Assembly: GCA_963725415.1 (NCBI GenBank)
Contig: CAVRZY010000001.1
Coordinates: forward strand, 1 to 19,517
Direction of reading: 5' to 3'
Source: CAVRZY01 sp963725415
GTDB lineage: Bacteria; Acidobacteriota; Terriglobia; Bryobacterales; Bryobacteraceae
Length of the DNA: 19,517 nucleotides
Under the pieces are notes generated by a model. The model was not told the DNA's origin. It searched no databases and worked only from the letters and a program-made list of their open reading frames with translations. Made by a program: the position numbers and the translations under genes. Shown one piece after another: positions 8,479 through 16,170 of the stretch; position 1 is the stretch's first letter, and the number at the start of each line of letters is the position of its first letter.

Positions 8479-8842
8479 CCTGCAGGCCTTCCTGGAGTTC
8501 GCTGCCCCCGGCCAGGCCCCGCGCGTACAGCCGGCCGCAGGACTCGTACATGGGAAGGCCGGTGGACAGCACAACCATTCCCTTCTCTTTGGCCAGGTTG
8601 ATGGCCTCCTTGTCGGGCAGCTTCCCCCGCACATACACGATGGCTTTGACTTCCGCGATCTCGGCCGTGCGTACCGCTTGCACATTGGTCAAACCGGTCA
8701 GCAGCAGAGCATTGGGTTTGATGAAGGCCAGCACGTCGCTCATCAGGTCCGCGCCGCAGCCCACTCCCACTTCCTGCTCCAGCTTGTCCTCGCCCGCGAT
8801 CACCCGGCAATTCAGAATCCTTCGCACCGCTTCCAGTTTCAT
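8479..8842 (-). CDS. DRTGG-domain protein, first copy
   Basis: This is a DRTGG-domain protein of about 120 residues: MKLEAVRRILNCRVIAGED, CGADLMSDVLAFIKPNALLL, TGLTNVQAVRTAEIAEVKAI, then KGMVVLSTGLPMYESCGRLY. The start ATG 8842 overlaps the hdrA stop codon (TGATG), showing translational coupling to the short hdrA. As read, there is no stop before the ATPase segment that follows, so the 3' end is set at the likely ATPase start. A genuine DRTGG-ATPase fusion cannot be excluded. No catalytic residues are expected for this family; ligand binding is presumed. Confidence 0.75.
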
Positions 8843-9688
8843 CAGAACACCTGCTTGACGATCTGGTCTCCCAGCTTGATGGTCCTTTTTCCGGGCACCC
8901 GCGTGGCCGGGCAGGTGTTCCAGCATAGACCGCAACCCGTGCACTTGGCTCTCGTCCACGAACCGGGCTTTCCTCCGCACCTTCACCTTGAAGTTCCCGA
9001 TGAACCCTGAGAATCCGGCCACTTCGCTGTAGCTCAGCAGTTTGATGTTTTCACGGTGCCCCACCGAGACCATCTTGGGGGTCAGGATGCAGGCCGCACA
9101 GTCGAGCGTGGGGAAGGTCTTATCGAACTGTCCCATCCGCCCGCCGATGGTTGGCTCACGCTCGACCAGGTACACGGTGCTGCCGGACTCGGCAATCTCC
9201 AGGGCCGCCTGAATGCCCGCGATCCCGCCGCCCACAACCAGCACGTTGGGGTTGATTTCGGCGCGCATCGGCTCCAGCGGCTGGTGCAGGGCCACCCGCC
9301 GCACCGCTCCCGAGACCAGAGCCTTGGCTTTTTCCGTGGCCATGCGCACATCGTCGTGGATCCAGGAGCAGTGTTCGCGAATATTGGCCATCTGGACCAG
9401 GTACCGGTTGAGGCCCGCCTTCCTGCGCCGCATTCCGGAAGGTGAGCTCGTGCATCAGCGGAGAGCAGGCCGCCACCACAACCCGGTTGACGCCCAGTTG
9501 TTGAATGTCGTCCTGGATCAAGCGCCTGCCCAGGGTCGGAACACATGAACTTGTAGTCCCGCGCGATCACCACGCCGGGCGCGCGGGAGATGAAACTCGC
9601 GCACTTCGCCCACGTTCACGGTTCCGGCAATGTTGAGTCCGCAATGGCAGATGTAAACGCCTATGCGCACGTGCCCGTTCTGTTCCAT
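8842..9688 (-). CDS. hdrA: Short HdrA: N-terminal FAD-binding half only, four frame breaks
   Basis: After removal of four single extra bases (near 9594, 9527, 9432 and 8953) the gene gives exactly 281 codons, 280 residues. It matches only the N-terminal half of HdrA. It starts with the VYICHCGLNIAGTVNV domain (C14, C16, C49, C74), then the FAD-binding GGGIAG at 152-157 and VEREPTIGGRMGQFDKTFPT. It goes on to LDCAACILTPKM and ends just after the ferredoxin motif C248/C251/C254/C258 (KCTGCGLCWNTCPATRVPG). Normal HdrA is about 650 residues; the missing half appears fused to a NuoG-like protein at 503-2263. AAGGAGGAG lies six bases before ATG 9688. The stop overlaps the next gene. The two parts probably assemble into one flavin-bearing HdrA that receives and splits electron pairs. 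Confidence 0.85.
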
Positions 9689-9701
9689 CGGTCTCCTCCT
9701 T

Positions 9702-10581
9702 CTACGCTACTAGCGCTGAGAGCGGCGCTTTCAGCGCGATCAGATTCCTCTGCAATCCAAGCTCTTGCTCTGAGCAGCCCAAGGCCAGCCCCAGCAGCTG
9801 CGTGAAGAAGACCACGGGGACTTCATAGGACGTTCCAAACATCTTGTTCACGCGCTTCTGGTACGCCTCCACGTTGATCTGGCACAGGGGACAGGTGGTG
9901 AGCGATGCATTGGGCTCCGTTCTCGGCGGCGCACTCCAGCAACTCCTTCACCAGCTCCAGGCACACGTCCGGGAAGGTGGTCATGAGCATTCCGCCGCAG
10001 CAGCGGGTCTTCAAGCGGGAAGTACGCGGCTCGGGCGCCCAGCCGCTCGAAGAGCCGGTCCATCGTGGTGGGGAACTCACGGTCGTCGAATCCGCGCTCC
10101 GGCCGCACGATTTGACAGCCGTAATAGGGCGCGAACGTGACGCCTTCCAGGCTTCGTTTGGCCGCCTGCGCGATGGTTTCGATCCCGATATCGTTGACCA
10201 GAACATCCAGGGGGTGGCGCACCGCGACCGTCGAGATCGTATATGCAGGCCGGCCTCGCCCCAGAAGCGCGATCCACTTTCTGCTTCAGCTCCGGGCTCT
10301 CCCGCAGGAAGCGGTTCGTTTTCAGCAAGACCGTGTAACAGGCGCTGCACGGCGCGATCAGGTCGCGGATTGCCGTTCTGCTCGGCAAGCGCCAGGTTTC
10401 TCGCGCTGATGGCCAGCGAGAGTGGTCTCGTCCATGCTCATGTACATGGTCGCGCCGCAGCAGTTCCAGTCCTCCAGCTCCTGAGCCCCACTCCCAGGGC
10501 GCGAAACACCGCCCGCAAGCTCTCGTCGTAAGGCTTCCCGGACGACTCCAGGCTACAGCCGGGGTAGTAAGGATATTCCAT
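9702..10581 (-). CDS. hdrB: Heterodisulfide reductase subunit B (HdrB), frame broken by indels
   Basis: HdrB carries the catalytic non-cubane iron-sulfur clusters bound by two CCG domains. The reconstructed product is about 291 residues, normal for HdrB. It begins EYPYYPGCSLESSGKPYDES, has the first CCG motif in DWNCCGATMYMS, then APCSACYTVLLKTNRF, VRHPLDVLVNDIG and APYYGCQIVRPE. The second CCG motif is LKTRCCGGMLMTTFPD, followed by TTCPLCQINVEAYQ and VVFFTQLLGLALGCS. These pieces lie in all three frames; about five single extra bases and one missing base explain it. ATG 10581 starts 35 bases after hdrC, and the TAG at 9702 lies 14 bases before the hdrA start. All cluster cysteines survive, so the protein is probably functional. 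The substrate may be a disulfide or another acceptor. Confidence 0.87.
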
Positions 10582-10615
10582 GGGCATCTCTCAAGGGGTC
10601 CTTTCGGGCTGCTCT

Positions 10616-11299
10616 TCATCCCACCGCGCGGTATCCAACCATGCCTTCGTCATACTGCACCGCTTCCTTCTCCCGAGGAAATTCCAGAGCCTTGGAGGCC
10701 CGCAAAATCGCCCGGATCGCCCCCACGCCCTTGATCTTGGAGGGGAACAGCGAAACTCTCCCTTTTCGCATCAGCGCCATCCCAAGAGGCAGAAGCCGGA
10801 AAAGTCCCAGGGGATTTCGCCTCAGGTAGTAAAGCAGCAGCAACAGGATCTCGTGATTGCGACCGTAGCGGTTCACGATGCCAACGAAACTCTTCGACAG
10901 CAGGTAGACGGGAAATCGGTCGGGATAAAGCCCGGCATCCATCGCTGTGCGCTTTAAGGCATACAGCAGATCGGTGATCTTGATGGATTGCGGACAGCGC
11001 GTGGTGCACATGTAGCAGGAAGCGCAAATCCAAATCGTCCGGCTTCGAAGAATCTCCTCAATCTGCCCGGCCCGGAACAGCGCGATGACCATCCTGGGGG
11101 AAATGTCCATCGCGTAACTTACCGGGCAACTTCCGGTGCAGGTTCCGCATTGCAGGCACCGCGAAATCCGGTCGCCCCCTGGCACGACTTGGGCCTCCTC
11201 CAGAAACCTCTGCCGCAGTTCTCGCTCCGGTGCGGGCAGAATCCCTGGAACTGGCACGTGATATTTGGTCGGACTTGTGCTCACTCTCGCACTCGCCAT
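10616..11299 (-). CDS. hdrC: Heterodisulfide reductase subunit C (HdrC)
   Basis: This intact 227-residue protein is the two-cluster ferredoxin subunit that passes electrons from HdrA to HdrB. The cysteine motifs are C48/C51/C54/C58 (CLQCGTCTGSCPVS) and C92/C95/C98/C102 (CASCYMCTTRCPQS). Between them is the typical MDISPRMVIALFRAGQ segment. The C-terminal region, including YYLRRNPLGLFRLLPLG, is helical and hydrophobic but not clearly membrane-spanning, as in other HdrC proteins. ATG 11299 follows GAGGAGGG at close spacing. The hdrB gene follows after 35 bases. Methanogens are not suggested; HdrC homologues are common in anaerobic bacteria. Confidence 0.92.
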   Translation of the reverse strand: MASARVSTSPTKYHVPVPGILPAPERELRQRFLEEAQVVPGGDRISRCLQCGTCTGSCPVSYAMDISPRMVIALFRAGQIEEILRSRTIWICASCYMCTTRCPQSIKITDLLYALKRTAMDAGLYPDRFPVYLLSKSFVGIVNRYGRNHEILLLLLYYLRRNPLGLFRLLPLGMALMRKGRVSLFPSKIKGVGAIRAILRASKALEFPREKEAVQYDEGMVGYRAVG

Positions 11300-11472
11300 C
11301 GTCCCTCCTCATCTGTGTCGCCATCTTAACGCGAGGGCGGTTGGATACGCCACCCCATCGCGCCAGTCCCTGCCGCGGCGGCCCCGGCAGCTCTGCGCGC
11401 CGTGTGCTTCCGATGGAAGCAGGTGCGCCGGACGAACTCTCGCAATAGACACTCTTGGCGGAAGTAGATGCC
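11300..11472 (-). other. Spacer between degenerate HdrC-like gene and hdrC
   Basis: These 173 bases contain the hdrC ribosome site at their 3' end and no recognisable coding sequence. The second [4Fe-4S] half expected for the preceding HdrC-like protein is not found here in any frame, which supports truncation of that gene. Confidence 0.5.
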
Positions 11473-11727
11473 TCATTGGAGGCATAGCTCCTCCGGGTTG
11501 GCACTATGATCCACAATGCTGGCGGAGACCTTCTCCAGCATGCCCGCGCGCAGCACGGAGCGGACGCGCCGCGGCGGATCGCACATCACATCGCCGTAGG
11601 GGCTGGTACCGGGGCGGACGCCGCAGTGCACGCAGGCCAGGACCTTGCGTCCTTCGTCAGTCTGTAAGAGTTCATCCACGGTGGTGGGACAGGAAGCTTG
11701 GTCCAAGACATCGAGAACGGCGTCCAT
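11473..11727 (-). pseudogene. Truncated, cysteine-depleted HdrC-like ferredoxin at operon head
   Basis: The 84-residue product resembles the N-terminal half of HdrC-like two-cluster ferredoxins. The segment VLACVHCGVRPGTSPYGDVM aligns with the family's CxxCxxCxxxCP motif, but the third and fourth cysteines are replaced by Arg and Ser. The typical PPRRVRSVLRAGMLEKV stretch follows. The protein then ends at a TGA before the second cluster motif, with an unrelated-looking tail (VDHSANPEELCLQ). ATG 11727 has a clear AAGGAG site, and the gene is the first behind the operon promoter. The cysteine losses are substitutions, not indels, so unlike the frame breaks elsewhere they suggest real degeneration or a new non-cluster role. 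A functional small protein cannot be ruled out. Confidence 0.6.
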
Positions 11728-11784
11728 GTCCTCTCCTTCCGCCGAGGCAGCCCGGCGGCTATGGGTGCACAAATACCCCCGGAC

Positions 11785-11814
11785 ATTATAGCATTTCGGA
11801 TTCCATCCTCTGAA
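11785..11814 (-). promoter_or_regulatory. Extended -10 promoter of the Hdr/Nuo operon
   Basis: On the minus strand a perfect TATAAT (11785-11790) is preceded by TGC, forming an extended -10. TTCAGA (11809-11814) lies 18 bases upstream as a partial -35. Transcription would start near 11778, about 50 bases before the first ATG at 11727. No other promoter as good was noticed before the minus-strand genes down to position 1, so this probably drives the whole cluster. Confidence 0.6.
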
Positions 11815-12098
11815 TCGACCTGCGGGGGGGCGGGAGGAACGGCTCGCTCACGGCCGCGCTTCGGTGCTGGAGCCGTGAGAAATCGCAGCGGCGAGCCTGC
11901 GCGGACGGGGGTGCGAAGTTCACCGAAGGTGTGTCAGACGCGGCTCCGGCGCACCCGTTTCAGAATGCACTGCGTCTATTGCGCGACGCAACAGCCGGGG
12001 GCTCCGCTTGGGCCATCGCCCCACTGGGGGAGAGGGGACGGCAGGCCGGATGCTCCGTTCTCCGGGCATGTGAACCGATAACTGTTACAATCCCCCCC
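11815..12098. other. Intergenic region between divergent transcription units
   Basis: This stretch separates the minus-strand Hdr operon from the plus-strand membrane protein. It is GC-rich; an open frame on the plus strand reads into the downstream gene but has no recognisable domain and no good ribosome site. Near its right end TACAAT (12086-12091) could be a -10 for the next gene. Nothing else was recognised. Confidence 0.5.
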
Positions 12099-12575
12099 AT
12101 GAACGACATCTTCCGCTTGAAGTGGGTCCTTCTTGCGGGTTCAACGCTGGGGATCCTGACGATGCTGGTTTTACGGCCAACGGCAAGGCAGATCCGCATA
12201 GCGATGCATGTGGCCCTTGCCGCTTCGGTGATCGCTCTGCTGACAACACGGCTGGTCATTGGATGGACCGCTCGCCGGCGCGAAGCCGCCGGACAGCGTG
12301 AGCCGCGACCGGCCGACATCGGCCCGGTCCTCGAGCGGCTGAGCGTCGCCGTCAGAAGCCTCGCCAGGAATCCGACCGGCGCCGATTCCAAGACTCAGGT
12401 CCTCCTCGAACTCGACAGCCTGATCGCACTGATAGATGGGCCATCCATGGCGAGGGCTGCGAGCGACCTCAAGGCCGCGCGTGCCGCGATCGCCGCCGCC
12501 ACACCGGAAACGGTGCCGGCGGCGCTCGACCTGCTGAACCCCGCGCTCGGGAAAGGGCCTGATCGGAAATCGTAG
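12099..12575 (+). CDS. Small membrane protein of unknown function
   Basis: I do not recognise this 158-residue protein. Two hydrophobic helices lie at the N-terminus (about residues 7-24, WVLLAGSTLGILTMLVL, and about 31-53, IAMHVALAASVIALLTTRLV). A charged linker and an alanine-rich, probably helical cytoplasmic tail follow, with SLIALIDGPSMARAASDLKA. ATG 12099 is preferred over an earlier in-frame start because the upstream extension is low-complexity and the hydrophobic segment follows directly. No Shine-Dalgarno sequence is seen (a C run precedes the ATG). TACAAT ends seven bases before the ATG, so the mRNA may be leaderless. The downstream gene is convergent. Confidence 0.6.
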   Translation: MNDIFRLKWVLLAGSTLGILTMLVLRPTARQIRIAMHVALAASVIALLTTRLVIGWTARRREAAGQREPRPADIGPVLERLSVAVRSLARNPTGADSKTQVLLELDSLIALIDGPSMARAASDLKAARAAIAAATPETVPAALDLLNPALGKGPDRKS

Positions 12576-12632
12576 ACGCGCCACCGTCACTGGACGGATA
12601 TTCTCAACTACGGTCGCGGTGAGAAACGCGGA

Positions 12633-13106
12633 CTACACCCAGACCACGAAGTGGCATTGCGGGTCGCCGCGCTTGATCGATTGAGTCAGCTCGACGGTTA
12701 TGGGCTTCCCGGCAACCGTGCTGAACGCCTCGAGAATGAATCCGCGCCCGCACTCGCAATAGGCGTCCGGCAGGCGCGCGGGGCCAGCCGCAACCATGGG
12801 GCAGTAGCACTGCGGGTACCGCAGGTGGTATTGATTGCCCTCCCGGCTCACGTTGTCGGCCCCGATCGCGGCTCCGAAGCCGCTCAGAAGCGTATCGAGG
12901 TTCCCGTTGGCCTGGGCGATCAACGCCGCGGCGTTCCACCGGGCGCAGCCGCGGCCGCAGGCTTCCATGACGCGGCTGAAGGCCGCCTCGGGAAGCGACG
13001 CTTTCAGATTGTCCATCAGGCATTGGAGCCAGGCTTGCCGGAACTCCTGTTGCTTGTCGGCGGGTGGGGCGGGCGCCTCGGCGGTGGGTTTGGTTTCTTC
13101 AGTCAT
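12633..13106 (-). CDS. Cysteine-rich V4R/DUF-like protein
   Basis: This 157-residue protein has a low-complexity start (EETKPTAEAPAPPADKQQE). An alpha-helical part follows with MEACGRGCARWNAA. The cysteine-rich C-terminal domain reads YPQCYCPMVAAG, then AYCECGRGFILEAFSTVAGK, and ends in IKRGDPQCHFVVWV. This C-terminal arrangement recalls V4R-like small-ligand domains and the L-2-amino-thiazoline-4-carboxylic acid hydrolase-like/DUF6144 group, where the Cys residues may bind metal. The assignment is by memory of pattern only. The gene is intact, diverges from the ADOP permease and converges on the small membrane protein gene. No strong ribosome site is seen before ATG 13106. Confidence 0.65.
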   Translation of the reverse strand: MTEETKPTAEAPAPPADKQQEFRQAWLQCLMDNLKASLPEAAFSRVMEACGRGCARWNAAALIAQANGNLDTLLSGFGAAIGADNVSREGNQYHLRYPQCYCPMVAAGPARLPDAYCECGRGFILEAFSTVAGKPITVELTQSIKRGDPQCHFVVWV

Positions 13107-13201
13107 GTCTGTTTAGACAAGCCAGCGAGCCAAGTGTGACAGATCGCACGAAGACAAGGGGCGGAACTCCGGAGGCGCACGGATCGTATATTCAGAAAGC
13201 G

Positions 13202-15604
13202 ATGATCCTCGCACAGGAGATCCGTTTCGCAGTACGGACGCTCGCCAAGAACAAGGGCTGGACCGCGGTCGCCGCCCTGGCCCTCGCACTCGGCCTGGGG
13301 GCCAACGTCGCCATCTTCTCCGTGGTCGGCCTGATGCTGTGGCCGCCGTTACCCTATCCGGATCCGAACCAACTGGTTTTCATTCCGCAGACCAATCCGC
13401 AACGGGGTTTCTCGCAGGCGAAATGCAGTTTGCAGGACGCCCGCGACTGGAGTGGCGCGTCCACGATCGCCTCCGTCGCGGTGTATCGCTCGCAACCTCT
13501 CGCGTTGAGCGGAGAGGGGCAGCCGCAACACGTTCCCGCGATGCAGGTGAGTCCGGAGTTCTTTCCCATACTCGGAGTAGGTCCGGCGCTCGGGCGGGTG
13601 TTTGCGGCGAGCGAGGGGCCGGAGACGGAGTCGCGCGCGGCGGTGATTTCGCACGCTCTCTGGCAAGGGTTGTTCTCCGGCGACCGATCGGTACTGGGCC
13701 GCGAGATGCGTCTCGACGGCCGCAATTACTCGATTGTCGGAGTGATGCCGGAGAGCTTCCACTATCTGTTCCAGCCCGTCGAACGTCTGGTATCCCGCTT
13801 TCGCTCGCGCCGGCACAGCGTGCGCGCGACCAGCGCAGGTTGAGCACCGTCGCGCGTCTCAAGGCGGGGGTCTCGGTTGGGGCCGCCAACGCCGAGGTTC
13901 GTTCGATCTCCGCGCGGGTGGAGAAGGAGGATCCGGCGAGCCTCGCTGAATTGGCGCGGCGACGTGCGTCCGCTGACCGCTCGCGTGATCAACCGGGGCG
14001 CTCGCGCGGCTGCGTTCTCGATGTTCGGAGGTGTTGGATTCGTGCTCCTCATCGCGTGCGCCAATGTCGCGAGCCTGTTGCTGGCGCGTGGTACGCTGCG
14101 GCGTCGCGAGTTCGCCGTTCGCGCCTCGCTGGGCGCCAGCCGGGGCTCGCTGATCCGGCTACAACTCATCGAGAACCTGCTGCTGTCGGTGATCGCCGGC
14201 GTGGTAGGCGTAGTCTCCGCGATCTGGACGGTGCCGCTCCTGAAGCGCGTGGCCCCGCCCGACATGGCGTTGTTCCAGGTGGCGCGCATGGATTGGAGCG
14301 CGCTGGCGTTCGGGCTCGCGCTGTCGGTGGTGACCGGCGTCGTCTGCGGCGTGCTTCCGGCCTGGTTGCTGACGCGAGACCACCTGGCACTGAGCCTCCA
14401 GTCCACCAGTCGTGGCTCGACGAGCGGACGGCAGGGGTTGCTGAAGGGACTGGTAGCGGCGGAGATGGCGCTGGCGCTGGTCCTGGTCGCCGCGAGCAGT
14501 CTGATGATCCGCAGCGTGTTGCGGCAGACCAACGAGAATCCCGGATTCGACAAGCGCAACCTGGTGGCGGCGCAGATCATGCTTCCCACAACGCGATATC
14601 CCGAACGGACGCAGGTCGTCGACTTCTTCGCGAAGGTATTGGAAAACCTGCGGCGGGACGGTGTCGTCGACTCGGCCGGGCTGGTTCAGACGGCTCCGCT
14701 GGCTGGGGACAGCCTTCACTGCCGCGTGCGCGTGGAGGGCGAAACGGAATCGGGCCCGGACAGATCTGCCGGCGAGATGGTGGTGAGCCCGGGGTATTTC
14801 CGCGCGATGCGCATTCCGGTATTGGGGGGGCGCGACTTTCTAGACGCGGACCGCGCCGGAACGCAACTGGTGGCGATCGTCAACGAGACTTTCGCCCGGC
14901 GTTTCTGGCCCAAGGACCCGGACCCCGTGGGCAAACGGCTCCAAGTGGGCGACGGCACGGACGGATGGATCGCGGTGGTGGGGCTCGCGCGCGACGTGCG
15001 GCACGTGAGCCTGGCGGAGCCTCCACGACCGGAGGTCTATCGGCCACACGCTCAAACCGGGCCGCCCAGCATGCTCCTGCTGGCGCGCGGGCGGAGTGGT
15101 TTGCAGTCGATGGCGGGCGCGATCCGGTCGGCCGTCTGGCAGGTGGATCGGGACCAGCCTCTGTTTCGCCTGCAATCGGTCGAGTCGTGGCTGTTTATGC
15201 GGAACTCCGGCGGCCGGGCGACGGGGACCGTGCTCGGCATGCTGGCGGCGGTGGCTTTGATCCTGGCCGCGCTGGGAACGTATGGGGTGATGGCGTACGC
15301 GGCGGCGCAGCGGACGCGGGAGATCGGAATCCGGCTGGCGTTGGGAGCGACGCGCGAGCAAGTGTTCCGGATGATGCTGGGCGCGGGTCTGACGCTCGGA
15401 GTGGTGGGAGTGGTGGTGGGATTGCCGGCAGCGTACGGGGTTACGCCGCTGTTGCGCGCGATCGATTCCGGTCTGGACGTCAGCGACGGGGCGACGTACA
15501 TCGGTGTGGCCGCGTTGCTGTTCACGGTCGCGCTGGGGGCTTCGATCGTGCCGGCGTGGCGGGCCATGCGAGTGGCGCCGGCGAGCGTGCTGCGAGACGA
15601 GTAG
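13202..15604 (+). CDS. ADOP-family ABC permease (MacB_PCD/FtsX), three frame breaks
   Basis: The product is an acidobacterial-type duplicated orphan permease related to MacB/FtsX. The first transmembrane helix (TAVAALALALGLGANVAIFS) is near residue 21 and is followed by a periplasmic MacB_PCD domain (VGVMPESFHYLFQPV). The first FtsX domain includes GFVLLIACANVASLLLARG and a second periplasmic domain precedes the closing FtsX domain with GTYGVMAYAAAQRTREIGIR and ends APASVLRDE. Single extra bases near 13780, 13792 and 13955 break the frame; removing three gives exactly 800 codons, so a normal-length protein of 799 residues. No ATPase gene adjoins, as usual for these orphan permeases. TATATT (13187-13192) lies just before the ATG. 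It probably acts in the inner membrane in export or lipoprotein/efflux functions, substrate unknown. Confidence 0.88.
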
Positions 15605-15751
15605 CCCATGGCTATTTAGCATCCGCAACGAACCATCAAAGCGCCGCGCCGCCGGGCGTCTTCGAGTTTTCGGGCGCCCGTTTTCGTAAGAGTAGCTGGC
15701 GCGGGAGCGAACGGCCGAAACATCGGGTACGATTTAACGATAGAGGTACCA

Positions 15752-16154
15752 ATGTACAGCCCGTTCGTGGATGGTGGGGCCGATCTCGAGGACAAGGAAC
15801 TGGTCGCCAGCGCGCAGAGCGGCGACCGCCAAGCGCTCGAAGACCTGGTGGTCCGGCATCAGCCCTGGGTCTACAACATAGCCGTCCGCATGTTGTTGTG
15901 GACGGATGCGGCTGAGGATGCCACGCAGGACATCCTCATAAAGATGATCACGGGCCTGGGGGCCTTCCGCCACCGGAGCAAGTTCCGCACGTGGCTGTAC
16001 CGCATCGCGGTGAACCACATTCTGAATCTGAAAAAGGAGTGGGTGGTTGCCGAGGCGCCCTACACCTACGACTACTTCGCCCGCGATCCGGACACTGTCC
16101 GTTCTCCGCCGAAGAGGACCGGCGCAACTTCATCCGCAAGAGCACGCTGGGTGC
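15752..16154 (+). pseudogene. ECF-type RNA polymerase sigma factor, 3' truncated
   Basis: The N-terminal 125 or so residues are a sigma-70 region 2 of the extracytoplasmic-function type: LVASAQSGDRQALEDLVVRH, DAAEDATQDILIKMITGL, and RSKFRTWLYRIAVNHILNLK. The family linker continues as EAPYTYDYFARDPDT. One missing base near 16100 then shifts the frame to FSAEEDRRNFIRKSTLG. Family similarity stops at about 16154, before region 4 (the -35-binding helix-turn-helix), which is absent; the sequence beyond belongs to the minus-strand cassette. AGAGG lies before ATG 15752. Without region 4 it should not work as a sigma factor. Truncation by insertion, deletion or misassembly is inferred. Confidence 0.75.
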
Positions 16155-16170
16155 AAGGAACTCATGCCTG

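Noticed and set aside
4500..10600. Frame breaks as programmed frameshifting or true pseudogenisation
   Set aside because: Breaks are too many, fall in random places without slippery sites, are mostly single extra bases, and leave catalytic residues untouched. Consensus error is simpler, though not proven.
12580..12632. Bidirectional terminator between the convergent genes
   Set aside because: Only a 5-bp stem (CCGTC/GACGG) without a T run is present, too weak to call.
13339..15915. An 858-codon plus-strand open frame over the permease
   Set aside because: Only a short part near 13.8 kb carries permease sequence; the rest is low-complexity shadow. The permease lies in other frames once three extra bases are removed.
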